A program made the position numbers and the translations under genes. A stretch of DNA of 64,000 bases from a virus. Of this stretch, positions 8,224 through 16,982 are shown one piece after another (position 1 is the first letter of the stretch; every line of letters begins with the position of its first letter). Under the pieces are notes generated by a model, which saw only the letters and a program-made list of their open reading frames with translations, searched no databases and was not told the DNA's origin. The stretch is taken from positions 16,405 to 80,404 of IMG/VR virus record IMGVR_UViG_3300025133_000063, one strand, 5' to 3'.

Positions 8224-9252
8224 ATGCATATTGGAACATTTACAGATTTTACGACTTGTTACTTGTCGTTAATTAAAAGTGTATATAACAACCCACAATA
8301 TATTTCAGCACCTCGTGGTCAAAAAATTAAAGAGGTGTTAGGTGCAACGTTTACAATTAGTGATGCAAGACAACGGTTACCATATGTTGTTGGTAGAAAA
8401 TTTTCATTAACGTATTTAATTGCTGAATTAACATGGTATCTATCAGGTAATGATAAAACTGAATGGATATCGAAATACTCATCATTTTGGAAAAGCATAT
8501 CTGATGATGGTGTAACAGCAAATTCAGCATATGGTGCAAGACTATTTCAGCCCCATGATTCAATTGCAGAATCAAGGTTTACACAATGGGATTATGTTGT
8601 TGAAGAATTGCGCAAGGATCCTGATTCACGAAGAGCAATTATGCATCTTAGGGTACCAGCAGATAGTATTGATGCCAGATTAGACGTACCTTGTACGTTA
8701 GCGCTTCAATTTTTTATTCGTGATAATAAATTACATCAAATTGCAACAATGCGCAGTTCGGACGTTATTTTTGGTATAGCGTATGACGTTCCAGCATTTA
8801 CAATGTTTCAAGAGATACTGGCTGCCGAAGTTGGGGTCGACGTTGGTAGTTATACACACGTAAGCAATTCGCTTCATATCTATGAACGTCATTTTGATAT
8901 GGCTGCCAGAATATTAAAGAGAGAGAATGTTGAAAGTTCAATGGCTTGGTCATATCGTCATTTACCCAATAAGGGTTTACGTTGTATGACAAATGCTACA
9001 AATTCTTTAAGTGGTTTACGAAATACAATTATTAATGATTTAATTGAATTTGAGACAATAATAACTAGTGAGATTAATTGTGACAAAATATTAGAGGCCA
9101 CATACAATTTCCAGGCCCCAGGTTTTTGGAGGGATTATGCAATTATATTTGCGGCTAAAAGACTTAAAGAACTTAATTTACCAACACAATATAAGAATTT
9201 AATGAAAAATTTAAGTAATAGTGATTATGATTTTTATGTAAGGAGACTTTAA
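8224..9252 (+). CDS. Thymidylate-synthase-family deoxycytidylate hydroxymethylase-like enzyme
   Basis: 342 residues. Catalytic Cys157 sits in VPCTLALQF, the phosphate-binding RSSD at 177-180, and the C-terminal His/Tyr of SNSLHIY at 218/220. At the position of the pyrimidine-binding Asn of thymidylate synthase (GLPFN in E. coli) this protein has GIAYD, with Asp188. In T4 gp42 the Asn-to-Asp change switches specificity from dUMP to dCMP and goes with hydroxymethylation. I therefore favour dCMP hydroxymethylase over ThyA. The neighbouring kinase, glycosyltransferase and dCTPase-like genes fit this. Ordinary thymidylate synthase remains possible. Confidence 0.75.
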   Translation: MHIGTFTDFTTCYLSLIKSVYNNPQYISAPRGQKIKEVLGATFTISDARQRLPYVVGRKFSLTYLIAELTWYLSGNDKTEWISKYSSFWKSISDDGVTANSAYGARLFQPHDSIAESRFTQWDYVVEELRKDPDSRRAIMHLRVPADSIDARLDVPCTLALQFFIRDNKLHQIATMRSSDVIFGIAYDVPAFTMFQEILAAEVGVDVGSYTHVSNSLHIYERHFDMAARILKRENVESSMAWSYRHLPNKGLRCMTNATNSLSGLRNTIINDLIEFETIITSEINCDKILEATYNFQAPGFWRDYAIIFAAKRLKELNLPTQYKNLMKNLSNSDYDFYVRRL

Positions 9253-9758
9253 TGCAAAATTTAATTATTTGGGAAGGTTGTGACGGCTGTGGCAAAACCA
9301 ATATAGCAGCAGCTGTTTCTGAAAAATTGGGTATTCCGGTTTACAAAAGTGGGCTTGAAGATCAAATGTTTTACGACAAGGATTCGCAATATTTGGTTCT
9401 TAAGCACGGGAATTATGAAATGATTAAATTACTTGATGTGGCAAACTCAAATATAATGTTTGATAGGTTCTTCCCTTCAGAATGGGTTTATTCACAGGTT
9501 TTTAATCGTCAACAGGGACTAGACATAGTTTTAGCCCTTGACGAATATTGGTCACGATTAGGTGGAAAAATTATTTGGCTTGATAAACCAAATATTGAAG
9601 AAAGTGATGAACTAGTTCCTAAAAGCAAATATAATGAAATACGTCAGAAATATAAAGAATATATGAATTTAACAAAATGTGACGTATTATATCTTGATAC
9701 AACTGATCGTAACTTAGAAAAGCAAGTTAATTTAATTAGCAAATTTATTATGGAGTAA
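9252..9758 (+). CDS. Deoxynucleoside monophosphate / thymidylate kinase-like
   Basis: 168 residues with a P-loop IIWEGCDGCGKT near the N-terminus, then MFDRFFPSEWVYSQ (the Asp-Arg substrate loop of thymidylate kinases) and a C-terminal adenine region with LYLDTT. It phosphorylates a dNMP. By context it could act on hydroxymethyl-dCMP as T4 gp1 does; this is inferred. Start ATG overlaps the previous stop (TAATG) behind an AGGAG site. Confidence 0.75.
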   Translation: MQNLIIWEGCDGCGKTNIAAAVSEKLGIPVYKSGLEDQMFYDKDSQYLVLKHGNYEMIKLLDVANSNIMFDRFFPSEWVYSQVFNRQQGLDIVLALDEYWSRLGGKIIWLDKPNIEESDELVPKSKYNEIRQKYKEYMNLTKCDVLYLDTTDRNLEKQVNLISKFIME

Positions 9759-9761
9759 AAA

Positions 9762-10904
9762 ATGAATAGAATTTATTATTATGGTGTCGGTTCACTACAC
9801 AACAACGAGAGTTCCGTCGACGGCGGAAAGCACATTCGGTTACCTTTGGTTGAGGCGTTTAAGAAAAATGGTTTCGATGTTACATGGCTTGGGTTTGAAA
9901 CTTCTGGTAATGTAAAAAACCACTATCTTGATCTTATCGGTCTTTATGCAGATGATTTTAATCATGATGTACGAGATCAAGTTGACAATCATTCAAGTCA
10001 ATTTATGAATAGCGAAAAGACAGGTATTACAGACAGCGCTAAAAATCATATTAAAAATAACCCCGGAGTACTATTGGTTGAATTACGACCAAAACTTGAT
10101 AAGCCAGGTTATAATTTTATGAACGAATACAATGTACAAATGGAATACGTGTATGAATTTCTAAATAATAATCTTCCAGTATTTATTTGGGATCAAGATG
10201 GCTGGTGTGATATGCTTCCAGACGACATTAAAGATGACGTTGTACTACTGAAGCCTTATACGGAGATGCTTGATTCAAGCTTTCCAAAGCAAGAAGATTT
10301 TTTGTTTGGTTGGTTTAAACCACAATTTGATAATAAGTTAGCAACATTGGCAAAAAACAAAAAGTTTGATGTTGGCTATTGTGGTAATGTTTATGGCCGT
10401 CGTGATGATTTTTATGAATATTTTGGCCGTTTTGCAAAGACAGATAGAGCCGTAAATATTCAAGGGAATTGGCTTCGCAAGAAGTATGGTGATAGAGACT
10501 TTTCGTTAGATAATTTTCCAAACTTCATGTTTTTTGGTAGAACACCACACTGGTCAACACTACCAACTATTGCAATGAGTAAATCTGTTTTTCATTTTTC
10601 AAATCCACACCAGCAAAATATTGGTATGCCAACCGCTCGAGTCTTTGAGGCACTGATGGGTAAATCAACGTTGTTTTGTTCATCAAAGATTAAAAATATT
10701 GATAGGTTTGTACCAGAAGAATTAATTGTCGAAACCGGTGATGAATTGTTTGAAAAATGGAATGCTATTGAATGCGATGGAAATTGGGAGCACTATCGAC
10801 AATTATTCGTTGATAAGCTAGCTGTTTATGAACATACATATGATTATAGGGCAAAGCAGTTTATCTCATATATTAATAAATATTTTGGTGGTAGACAACA
10901 ATGA
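9762..10904 (+). CDS. GT-B fold glycosyltransferase
   Basis: 380 residues. The N-terminal Rossmann half has a phrase starting GGKHIRLPLVEAF and then GFDVTWLGFE; the C-terminal half has FDVGYCGN, NIQGNWLRKKYG and the nucleotide-sugar signature GMPTARVFEALMGKSTLFCSS. This resembles CgeB-like and other GT-B transferases. Being coupled to the hydroxymethylase-like gene and followed by an epimerase and a cupin, it is the best candidate for attaching a sugar to hydroxymethylated DNA bases. Glycosylation of a surface or virion protein is the alternative. Confidence 0.7.
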   Translation: MNRIYYYGVGSLHNNESSVDGGKHIRLPLVEAFKKNGFDVTWLGFETSGNVKNHYLDLIGLYADDFNHDVRDQVDNHSSQFMNSEKTGITDSAKNHIKNNPGVLLVELRPKLDKPGYNFMNEYNVQMEYVYEFLNNNLPVFIWDQDGWCDMLPDDIKDDVVLLKPYTEMLDSSFPKQEDFLFGWFKPQFDNKLATLAKNKKFDVGYCGNVYGRRDDFYEYFGRFAKTDRAVNIQGNWLRKKYGDRDFSLDNFPNFMFFGRTPHWSTLPTIAMSKSVFHFSNPHQQNIGMPTARVFEALMGKSTLFCSSKIKNIDRFVPEELIVETGDELFEKWNAIECDGNWEHYRQLFVDKLAVYEHTYDYRAKQFISYINKYFGGRQQ

Positions 10905-11905
10905 TTGCTGCGCCAACAATACCTCAGCGTGTATTAGTTACAGGTTGCTGTGGTTTCATCGGCGCGCATGTAGTAACAGCCCTTCTTGATAAAGGGTATA
11001 TTGTTGATGGCATTGATAATATGTCAACAGCAAATTATGACTTTTTTGTTACAGAGCATACTAAAAGGTCAATTAGGGTGTTACCTACTGAGATGGGTTT
11101 TATTTGGGAAACCACGGCTGAGGAGCATGATAAATCTGATATTATTGTATTTGAAGGTGATTTTGTAGATCCATTTATTTTAAGGCGTATTATAAGCGAT
11201 AAGTACGATGCCGTAATTCACTTGGCTGCCGAACCTCGAATAGAATATTCAATTAAATATCCAGTTAGTACTTACGAAAATAATTGTCAAAAGACAACAG
11301 AGCTATTTCATGTTTGTGCAAATACAAACACAAGGGTTGTGTTTGCCTCCTCTGCTGCGGTCTATGGTAATACACCAACACCGTCGTTAGAGGCAGGCCT
11401 GTTAAAACCAGCATCACCTTATGCCATTCAGAAAAAACATTCTGAAGAGATTGGATTACTTTTTTCCGATTTATATGATTTACAGTTTGTAGCACTTAGG
11501 TTTTTTAACGTATATGGTCGTGGACAACTTGGTAATTCTTCATATTCGACAGTTATTGCTTCATGGCTTGATAAGCTAAAAAATAAATCTCCTCTGCGAT
11601 TAGATGGTGATGGAGAACAAACAAGGGATTATATTAATGTACTAGATGTAGCACAAGCTTGTCTGACTGCAGTACAATATGAGAAATCAGACATATTTAA
11701 TATTGCATCTGGTGTATCAATATCAAACAATGACGTGCTTAATATATTGGCAACATATGTTGATATTGTTACTAAAAATGCACCGCCACGAATAGGTGAT
11801 ATTAAACATAGTCTTGCCAACATAGAAAAAGCCAATAAATGTCTTAAATTTAATTCACGAATAGATATTAATGCTGGTTTAAAAGAGCTAATATTAGCAA
11901 AATAG
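10901..11905 (+). CDS. NAD-dependent sugar-nucleotide epimerase/dehydratase (extended SDR)
   Basis: 334 residues. Has the glycine motif TGCCGFIG (about 14-21), an Asp ending the second strand (GIDNMST), the catalytic Ser in FASSAAVYG and the YxxxK in SPYAIQKKH; it also has RFFNVYGRGQ and REEQT-like GDGEQTRDYINV. Family members interconvert UDP- or dTDP-sugars (UDP-glucose 4-epimerase, dTDP-glucose dehydratase). It overlaps the glycosyltransferase by 4 bases, so it probably makes the donor sugar. The exact sugar is unknown. Confidence 0.8.
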   Translation: MIAAPTIPQRVLVTGCCGFIGAHVVTALLDKGYIVDGIDNMSTANYDFFVTEHTKRSIRVLPTEMGFIWETTAEEHDKSDIIVFEGDFVDPFILRRIISDKYDAVIHLAAEPRIEYSIKYPVSTYENNCQKTTELFHVCANTNTRVVFASSAAVYGNTPTPSLEAGLLKPASPYAIQKKHSEEIGLLFSDLYDLQFVALRFFNVYGRGQLGNSSYSTVIASWLDKLKNKSPLRLDGDGEQTRDYINVLDVAQACLTAVQYEKSDIFNIASGVSISNNDVLNILATYVDIVTKNAPPRIGDIKHSLANIEKANKCLKFNSRIDINAGLKELILAK

Positions 11906-11913
11906 GAATTTAA

Positions 11914-12303
11914 ATGGGTGATGGGTATAAAACGGTTTGGAGTACTACCTCAGACAATGTAACTAAAGACTGGGGTTCTGAAACCACAATAGGAACATTA
12001 AATACCATTAGGGCTAAAGTAATTTATATTGATTCTGGAAAGCAAACATCGCTGAAGTATTATACGAATAAAGATGAAATACTTTTTGTTCGAACCGGTA
12101 AAATTCTTGTTGAATTTGATTCTGAAAAATATCATTTTCAAGATAGATCTAAGCAATTAAAGACAACAACATTAGTTGCAGGTGATGTTTTATATGTTCA
12201 ATCAATGTGCCCATATAGAATCAGCGCAGTAGAATATTCCGAAATTATTGAAATAGGCTCTGGTGGAAATTCTGAGGCAATAAGGATTACAAGGGAATTT
12301 TAA
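11914..12303 (+). CDS. Cupin protein, mannose-6-phosphate isomerase/sugar-enzyme-like
   Basis: 129 residues forming one cupin barrel: the KDWGSE opening, a strand set with DSGKQTSLKYYTNKDEILFV, GKILVEFD and VAGDVLYVQ. In type II mannose-6-phosphate isomerases the first metal motif normally has His where this protein has Tyr (SLKYY), so metal binding or catalysis may be altered. It sits with a glycosyltransferase and epimerase in the same operon, suggesting nucleotide-sugar work or sugar binding. Confidence 0.6.
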   Translation: MGDGYKTVWSTTSDNVTKDWGSETTIGTLNTIRAKVIYIDSGKQTSLKYYTNKDEILFVRTGKILVEFDSEKYHFQDRSKQLKTTTLVAGDVLYVQSMCPYRISAVEYSEIIEIGSGGNSEAIRITREF

Positions 12304-13292
12304 TGGGAAGACCTAATCCGAATGAAGTCGAAATAGTTTTATATCATGCAAACTGTAGTGATGGCTTCGGCGCAGCCTGGGCTGCATGGAAACTTCTTGG
12401 CTCAAAGGCAAAATATATTGCATGTAAGCATGGTACCTCACCACCAGATGTAACTGGAAAAAATGTAGCAATATGTGATTTTAGTTTTGATAATGTAACA
12501 ACAAAACAAATGATTGAAGATGCAAACTCGCTTGTTATACTTGATCATCATAAATCTGCAGTTGTAGAATTGCATGATATATCAGAAGCTATATTCGACA
12601 TGAATCATTCAGGTGCTGTAATTACTTGGAAATTTTTCCACCCTGGAAAAGAACCTCCAAGACTTTTGAATCTAATTGAAGATCGAGATCTTTGGAAATG
12701 GAAGATCTCTTATTCAAAAGAGTTTAGTGCGTATTTCGACATGGTTCCGTTTGAATTCGAAGAGTTTTCAAAATTTGAAGATGAATCAGTAATAGAAGCT
12801 GCAATGAAACAGGGCGCAATTATTTTGGCCTATTCTAAGACGGTTGTCAAAAAAATCGCAGATAAAGCAAAAAAGAGAGTGTTTAAAGGCAAAAACGCGT
12901 ATGTTGTAAACTCATCTCACTGGATGTCTGAAATCGGCTCACGACTTGCACCTGATTGCGATGTAGCCGTTATATGGTATTATGATCACGAGCAGCGAAA
13001 TATTAAGGTAAGCCTAAGGGCTCATCATGACAATATAGACGTTTCAGAATTTGCAAAAGAATTTGGCGGTGGTGGCCATCCTAAGGCTGCTGGTTTTACT
13101 TTACCTGGTGATACTGTTGTCGATGATTTATTTGATGTTGTAGAAGAAAAAGTAGACACATCTGCCGCAAAAGAAGAACTTGAAAAGATTAAGGCACAAC
13201 TCGAAGAAGCTGGAGATGTCGAAAAAGCCGCAGCTATTGAAGCGGCAACTGTACTGCTGACAGGCGTATCAACCACTGATAAAGAAGATTAA
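12303..13292 (+). CDS. DHH/DHHA1 phosphoesterase (NrnB/RecJ-like)
   Basis: 329 residues. Motifs: HANCSDGFGAAWA (Asp), CDFSFD, the DHH signature LDHHKSA, and the DHHA1 motif FGGGGHPKAAGF near residues 255-266. The C-terminal 60 residues are a charged helical tail. Family members hydrolyse short oligonucleotides, pAp or cyclic dinucleotides; here degradation of nanoRNA or recycling of host nucleotides, or removal of a signalling dinucleotide, are possible. Start overlaps the previous stop (TAATG). Confidence 0.8.
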   Translation: MGRPNPNEVEIVLYHANCSDGFGAAWAAWKLLGSKAKYIACKHGTSPPDVTGKNVAICDFSFDNVTTKQMIEDANSLVILDHHKSAVVELHDISEAIFDMNHSGAVITWKFFHPGKEPPRLLNLIEDRDLWKWKISYSKEFSAYFDMVPFEFEEFSKFEDESVIEAAMKQGAIILAYSKTVVKKIADKAKKRVFKGKNAYVVNSSHWMSEIGSRLAPDCDVAVIWYYDHEQRNIKVSLRAHHDNIDVSEFAKEFGGGGHPKAAGFTLPGDTVVDDLFDVVEEKVDTSAAKEELEKIKAQLEEAGDVEKAAAIEAATVLLTGVSTTDKED

Positions 13293-13310
13293 TTGTAAGA
13301 AAGATATAAA

Positions 13311-13760
13311 ATGTTGGACCTAAATAATATCACTGACCGTGAACGACAAAAAATAAATGTTTTTAAGAATGTTTGCGTTGAAATATCAACATTGTCACAT
13401 GATCCAAAACTTAAAGTTGGTACAATTATTATTACCGATGATTTTAGAGATGTCTGCGCAATTGGGTTGAACGGAAATTATACCGGCGGCCCAAATTCTC
13501 GTGATTCTAATGAGGTAGGAATGTCTGGTTTTTTACATTCTGAGGAAAATGCTCTTTTTCACTTAAGCAAGCCATATGAGCTTCGTGATAATTTAATAAT
13601 GATTTGCACACATAAGCCATGCCCAATGTGTGCAAAAAGAATAGTAAATTCAGGTATAAAACGAATACTATATATAAATGAATATAACGCTCTTGGAACA
13701 GCAACCGATATTATATTCAAGCACAGCAACGTTTTTTGTTCAAGTATACACGATATCTGA
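13311..13760 (+). CDS. Deoxycytidylate (dCMP) deaminase-like zinc enzyme
   Basis: 149 residues. Zinc ligands are His76 in HSEEN with catalytic Glu78, and Cys104/Cys107 in HKPCPMCAKR. The HSE version replaces the usual HAE. It would convert dCMP to dUMP for thymidylate synthesis or deplete dCMP. With the hydroxymethylase-like enzyme and pyrophosphatase, it fits a pathway controlling cytosine nucleotides. It ends the modification operon. Confidence 0.8.
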   Translation: MLDLNNITDRERQKINVFKNVCVEISTLSHDPKLKVGTIIITDDFRDVCAIGLNGNYTGGPNSRDSNEVGMSGFLHSEENALFHLSKPYELRDNLIMICTHKPCPMCAKRIVNSGIKRILYINEYNALGTATDIIFKHSNVFCSSIHDI

Positions 13761-13767
13761 ATATAAT
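13739..13767 (+). promoter_or_regulatory. Possible promoter before the structural block
   Basis: TTCAAG at 13739-13744 and TATAAT at 13762-13767 are spaced by 17 bp, 57 bases before the large structural gene. The -35 half matches the shared (T/G)TGAA pattern poorly, so this call is weak. Confidence 0.3.
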
Positions 13768-13823
13768 AAGGTTATTAAACCAATAATCATTATAATTAAG
13801 ATTGTTATTTTTTTTGGAGTTGA

Positions 13824-15917
13824 ATGATGTCAAACAAGTCTGCCCTTTTATTATATGAAGGACTGTTGGAAATATACGAACTTGCTTACGAAGCAAAAGC
13901 TGAAAAACCAATGTTGTATGAAGGTGTTGGATATTCACCTTTGCAAATTGTATTACAAGAAGCAGGTGCCGAAGCGAAAAGTAAAGGTAAGAAGAAAAAA
14001 GGTAAAGGTGGAAATTTTCTAGCTAGAACAACTGCAGCAGTAAAAAAAATAACTGCCGCCGGAGAGGCGGGTGTAAAAGAGCTTACTACTTTACGTGATA
14101 GTCTTCAAGCTACAGATCCACCAATGATAAATTCAGTTACTGCAGCAACTAAGGCAATAGACAAATTAAAAAAATCAATGCCTGGCTCTGGTTTTCTTGG
14201 AAAAATTTCTACATTAGGTTCTGCAATTTTTGGTAATGAAGATGATCCAATTGAGGCAATAACTGAAATTGTTGCAGATTCTGCAGCGTTCCAAACAATG
14301 ATATCAAATATAGTTAAGGCAGTGTTGGAAAAGCTGGACGAAATTAAACCAGAAGAGATTGTTGAGCAAGAAGCTGAAGATAACGAAGATGCTGCTCCAA
14401 TTGATGATTCTCAAAAAAATGAATATATTAAACAAATAAAAGAAAAAATGCTTTCTGGAACCATTAATGATATATTAAGTTCTGATGATGAAATGTATGT
14501 GGCAGTTAGGGAAGCAACAGGTTTTAATAGCGGCATAATTAAAAAGGCAATTAAGACATCTGCGAAACCAGCAAAATGGTTTTCAGGTTTAAAGAGCCTT
14601 GGAGGTGCCTTAGGTATTGGCCTTGGCGGCGATTTACCATTTAAGAAATTTGGATTAAAGATCGGAGGCTTGGAGCAAGATATTATACTTGTAAAAATAT
14701 CATCACTACGTGAATTAGCAGGTGGAGTAAAACCAGATAAAAAAGATGCAGCAGTAATAAAAACAACGACTGCTGCAATTGGTGATCTGGCTGATATTAA
14801 GAACGATCAGCAAAACCAGCCAGAGGCACAGCCTGATGAAGGTACTACAACTCCTGGTTCTACTAGTGAAGACCCATCCGGAGATGTAGCCGACGAGCCC
14901 ACCCCGGAGCAAGCAGAGGACAAAAGTAAGTACCTTAAAATTGTTAAGACCGTTCCAGGCCTTAATGATCCTGAAGGTGCTGCTACTAAATTGGCATCGC
15001 TTCTAGCCGCTGATATTTCATTTTCTAGGGTGTCACTTCTTGATATATTGTCTGAGAAGGTATTGAGATATGACGACGTTGTTGCATCGATGAAAGATCA
15101 TTTACCAGAAAATGAAACAGAAATTCCAGCAGTTGTAAAGAAGCTTGCTGATGAAGTAAAAGTCGAGCTTGGTGCTGATTTTGATATAGTTGGAATACCG
15201 TCTGCATCGGAACAGCTTGAAAAATTACGTGCAGAGTTAGCTGCTTTACGTGATGAAATAAAATCTGCACCTGAAGATGATAGAGAAGCACTTGAAACAG
15301 AGTTATCTTCTAGGCTTGAAGACGACGGGTTAGATTCAGCTGTTGCTGAAGACTTAGTTGATGTTAATACAGATCTTGATTCTGCCATTGAAGATTCAAC
15401 AGCCGGTCTAGATGTTGAAGAGGAAGAGGACAAATTAGCACAAATGATAGATTTTATTCAGAAATTAAAATCATCATACGACAAAATCTATTCTGACACA
15501 ATTGAAGATACACCTGCAGTAGAAGATGAAGGCGAAGAATCTAAGGCTACAAAAACTACTAGAGAACCAGGCTCATATTGGAAAGTATCAGATGAAGCTT
15601 TGGCAAAGGATAGTAAAAAACGTCCATGGGCAGCAAAGGGTAAAGGGCCAAAGTCAAAGAAGCAACAGCGGTTTAAGAGTGAAGAATCTGCAAAAAAATA
15701 CTCCCTTAAGACAGAGCGGATTGTACTTGCAAATATGCGTGCTTATATTTTAAATGAAACAAACAATTTTAGAAAAGTATCAAATATGCCTCCACGTGAA
15801 GTTATTGTTGAATATTATAGACTTGGTGGAACAAACAACAGAATAAAACAAGTGCTGACTGAATCTTCATTTGATTCTTCACGCTTAAGTCTTCTTGCTG
15901 GAATTACAAATGAATAA
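13824..15917 (+). CDS. Large acidic virion/head-internal protein
   Basis: 697 residues without a recognised domain. It is rich in Ala, Asp, Glu and Lys, with Pro/Thr/Glu linkers (about 315-365) and long helices. Several (L/I/V)-x-E sites occur near the N-terminus (IVLQEAGAEA), like prohead-protease cleavage sites. The C-terminus has a conserved-looking phrase (KTERIVLANMRAYIL; PPREVIVEYY). It opens a coupled block of putative structural genes. Start is ATG 13824 or 13827 behind a GGAG. A role as scaffold or internal head protein is inferred. Confidence 0.55.
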   Translation: MMSNKSALLLYEGLLEIYELAYEAKAEKPMLYEGVGYSPLQIVLQEAGAEAKSKGKKKKGKGGNFLARTTAAVKKITAAGEAGVKELTTLRDSLQATDPPMINSVTAATKAIDKLKKSMPGSGFLGKISTLGSAIFGNEDDPIEAITEIVADSAAFQTMISNIVKAVLEKLDEIKPEEIVEQEAEDNEDAAPIDDSQKNEYIKQIKEKMLSGTINDILSSDDEMYVAVREATGFNSGIIKKAIKTSAKPAKWFSGLKSLGGALGIGLGGDLPFKKFGLKIGGLEQDIILVKISSLRELAGGVKPDKKDAAVIKTTTAAIGDLADIKNDQQNQPEAQPDEGTTTPGSTSEDPSGDVADEPTPEQAEDKSKYLKIVKTVPGLNDPEGAATKLASLLAADISFSRVSLLDILSEKVLRYDDVVASMKDHLPENETEIPAVVKKLADEVKVELGADFDIVGIPSASEQLEKLRAELAALRDEIKSAPEDDREALETELSSRLEDDGLDSAVAEDLVDVNTDLDSAIEDSTAGLDVEEEEDKLAQMIDFIQKLKSSYDKIYSDTIEDTPAVEDEGEESKATKTTREPGSYWKVSDEALAKDSKKRPWAAKGKGPKSKKQQRFKSEESAKKYSLKTERIVLANMRAYILNETNNFRKVSNMPPREVIVEYYRLGGTNNRIKQVLTESSFDSSRLSLLAGITNE

Positions 15918-16299
15918 AATTTTATCTGAACAATTACGCAAAGAATATGTTTCAAAATTACTTGAAGCCCTTAAAGAAGTTGACATTCTTGATAAAGAAG
16001 GAAACATTTTAATATCAAAAGATCTAAAGGTTTTTCATAAAAAGTCTGGATATGAATATACAGTTCATGATGTTGTTAATACACCAGAAGGTATTAAGGT
16101 TATGTTGCGGCTACCAGATTCACCACGTCCTATCCAGGGCAAAGCAACAAGACCGTTGGATGAAATATCCACCGATAACTTAGAAGTCCCAGAAACAACT
16201 CATAATGATACTAATCCTTCAGCACTTTCTGATTTGGTCGATGATGACATATTTATTGTTGATGAAGAATTATTTGAAAAGGAATACGAGGTAAAATGA
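15910..16299 (+). CDS. Structural-block protein with tag-like N-terminus
   Basis: 130 residues from ATG 15910, overlapping the preceding stop. The N-terminus NKILSEQLRKEYVSKLLEAL is amphipathic with an L-L-E|A site, followed by a compact beta region (VFHKKSGYEYTVHDV, KVMLRLPD) and an acidic tail. I recall similar proteins in aquatic phage head gene clusters but cannot assign a function. Confidence 0.55.
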   Translation: MNKILSEQLRKEYVSKLLEALKEVDILDKEGNILISKDLKVFHKKSGYEYTVHDVVNTPEGIKVMLRLPDSPRPIQGKATRPLDEISTDNLEVPETTHNDTNPSALSDLVDDDIFIVDEELFEKEYEVK

Positions 16300-16982
16300 A
16301 AATCACAGAAAAAGATATCGTTTCTGGAATTATTAACGATTTAAAAATAGATAAATTACGTAAAGTAAATGAAGCGTATGTAGTATCATCACAGAAATTT
16401 GATTATAATGTTGATATTGTAGGTGATAAGACAAAGCTTGCACATCAAAAGTTACTTAACGATTACGTTGATTCACTAAATAAAATTGCCGCTGAACTTG
16501 ATACTGTAAATAGAGATGATGCAAATTCCACGAATTCTATTTATCGTTCATTTAAAATTGATGAAGTATATAATTTAAATGCTGCTTTTCTTCATGGAAT
16601 GTTTTTTGAAAATATTACTGAAAGTTCGACTATTACAGTCGACTCTCTGGCATTTTTACGCTTAGAACGTGATTTTGGAAGTTTTGATAGCTGGCAAAAA
16701 GATTTTATAGCCACGGCTCAATCCGCTAGAAGCGGTTGGGCTGTTACTGTTTACAATACATTTTTGCGAAGATATATTAATGTTGTTGTTGATTCACACG
16801 CAAATAATGTTCCATTTAGTTCTTATCCAGTTATAGTAATTGATATGTGGGAGCATGCATATTTTGATGATTATCTTAATGATAAAAAGAAATATATATA
16901 TGCAGTAATGAAACAGCTTGATTGGCAAAAAATCAATGAAAGATTTCAACGTGCCGAAGATATTGCCGAGGTTTTTAAATGA
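16296..16982 (+). CDS. Fe/Mn superoxide dismutase-family protein in the virion block
   Basis: 228 residues. All four metal-ligand positions of Fe/Mn-SOD are present: His50 (KLAHQKLLNDY), His100 (AAFLHGMFFENI), Asp183 and His187 (VIDMWEHAYFDDY). Family phrases DFGSFDSWQKDF, ARSGWAVTVYN and LDWQKINERF also match. An N-terminal extension of about 35 residues precedes the SOD core. It overlaps structural-type genes on both sides, so it may be a virion component that detoxifies superoxide or has been reused structurally. Lack of usual second-shell residues (Gln/Gly choice) leaves activity open. Confidence 0.8.
   Translation: MKITEKDIVSGIINDLKIDKLRKVNEAYVVSSQKFDYNVDIVGDKTKLAHQKLLNDYVDSLNKIAAELDTVNRDDANSTNSIYRSFKIDEVYNLNAAFLHGMFFENITESSTITVDSLAFLRLERDFGSFDSWQKDFIATAQSARSGWAVTVYNTFLRRYINVVVDSHANNVPFSSYPVIVIDMWEHAYFDDYLNDKKKYIYAVMKQLDWQKINERFQRAEDIAEVFK

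Noticed and set aside
8224-9252. Plain thymidylate synthase (thyA) call
   Set aside because: Family is right, but Asp188 replaces the dUMP-selecting Asn; dCMP hydroxymethylase fits better with the neighbours.
15098-15433. Ser/Thr-rich minus-strand frame
   Set aside because: Shadow of the acidic virion gene; no ribosome site or recognisable protein.
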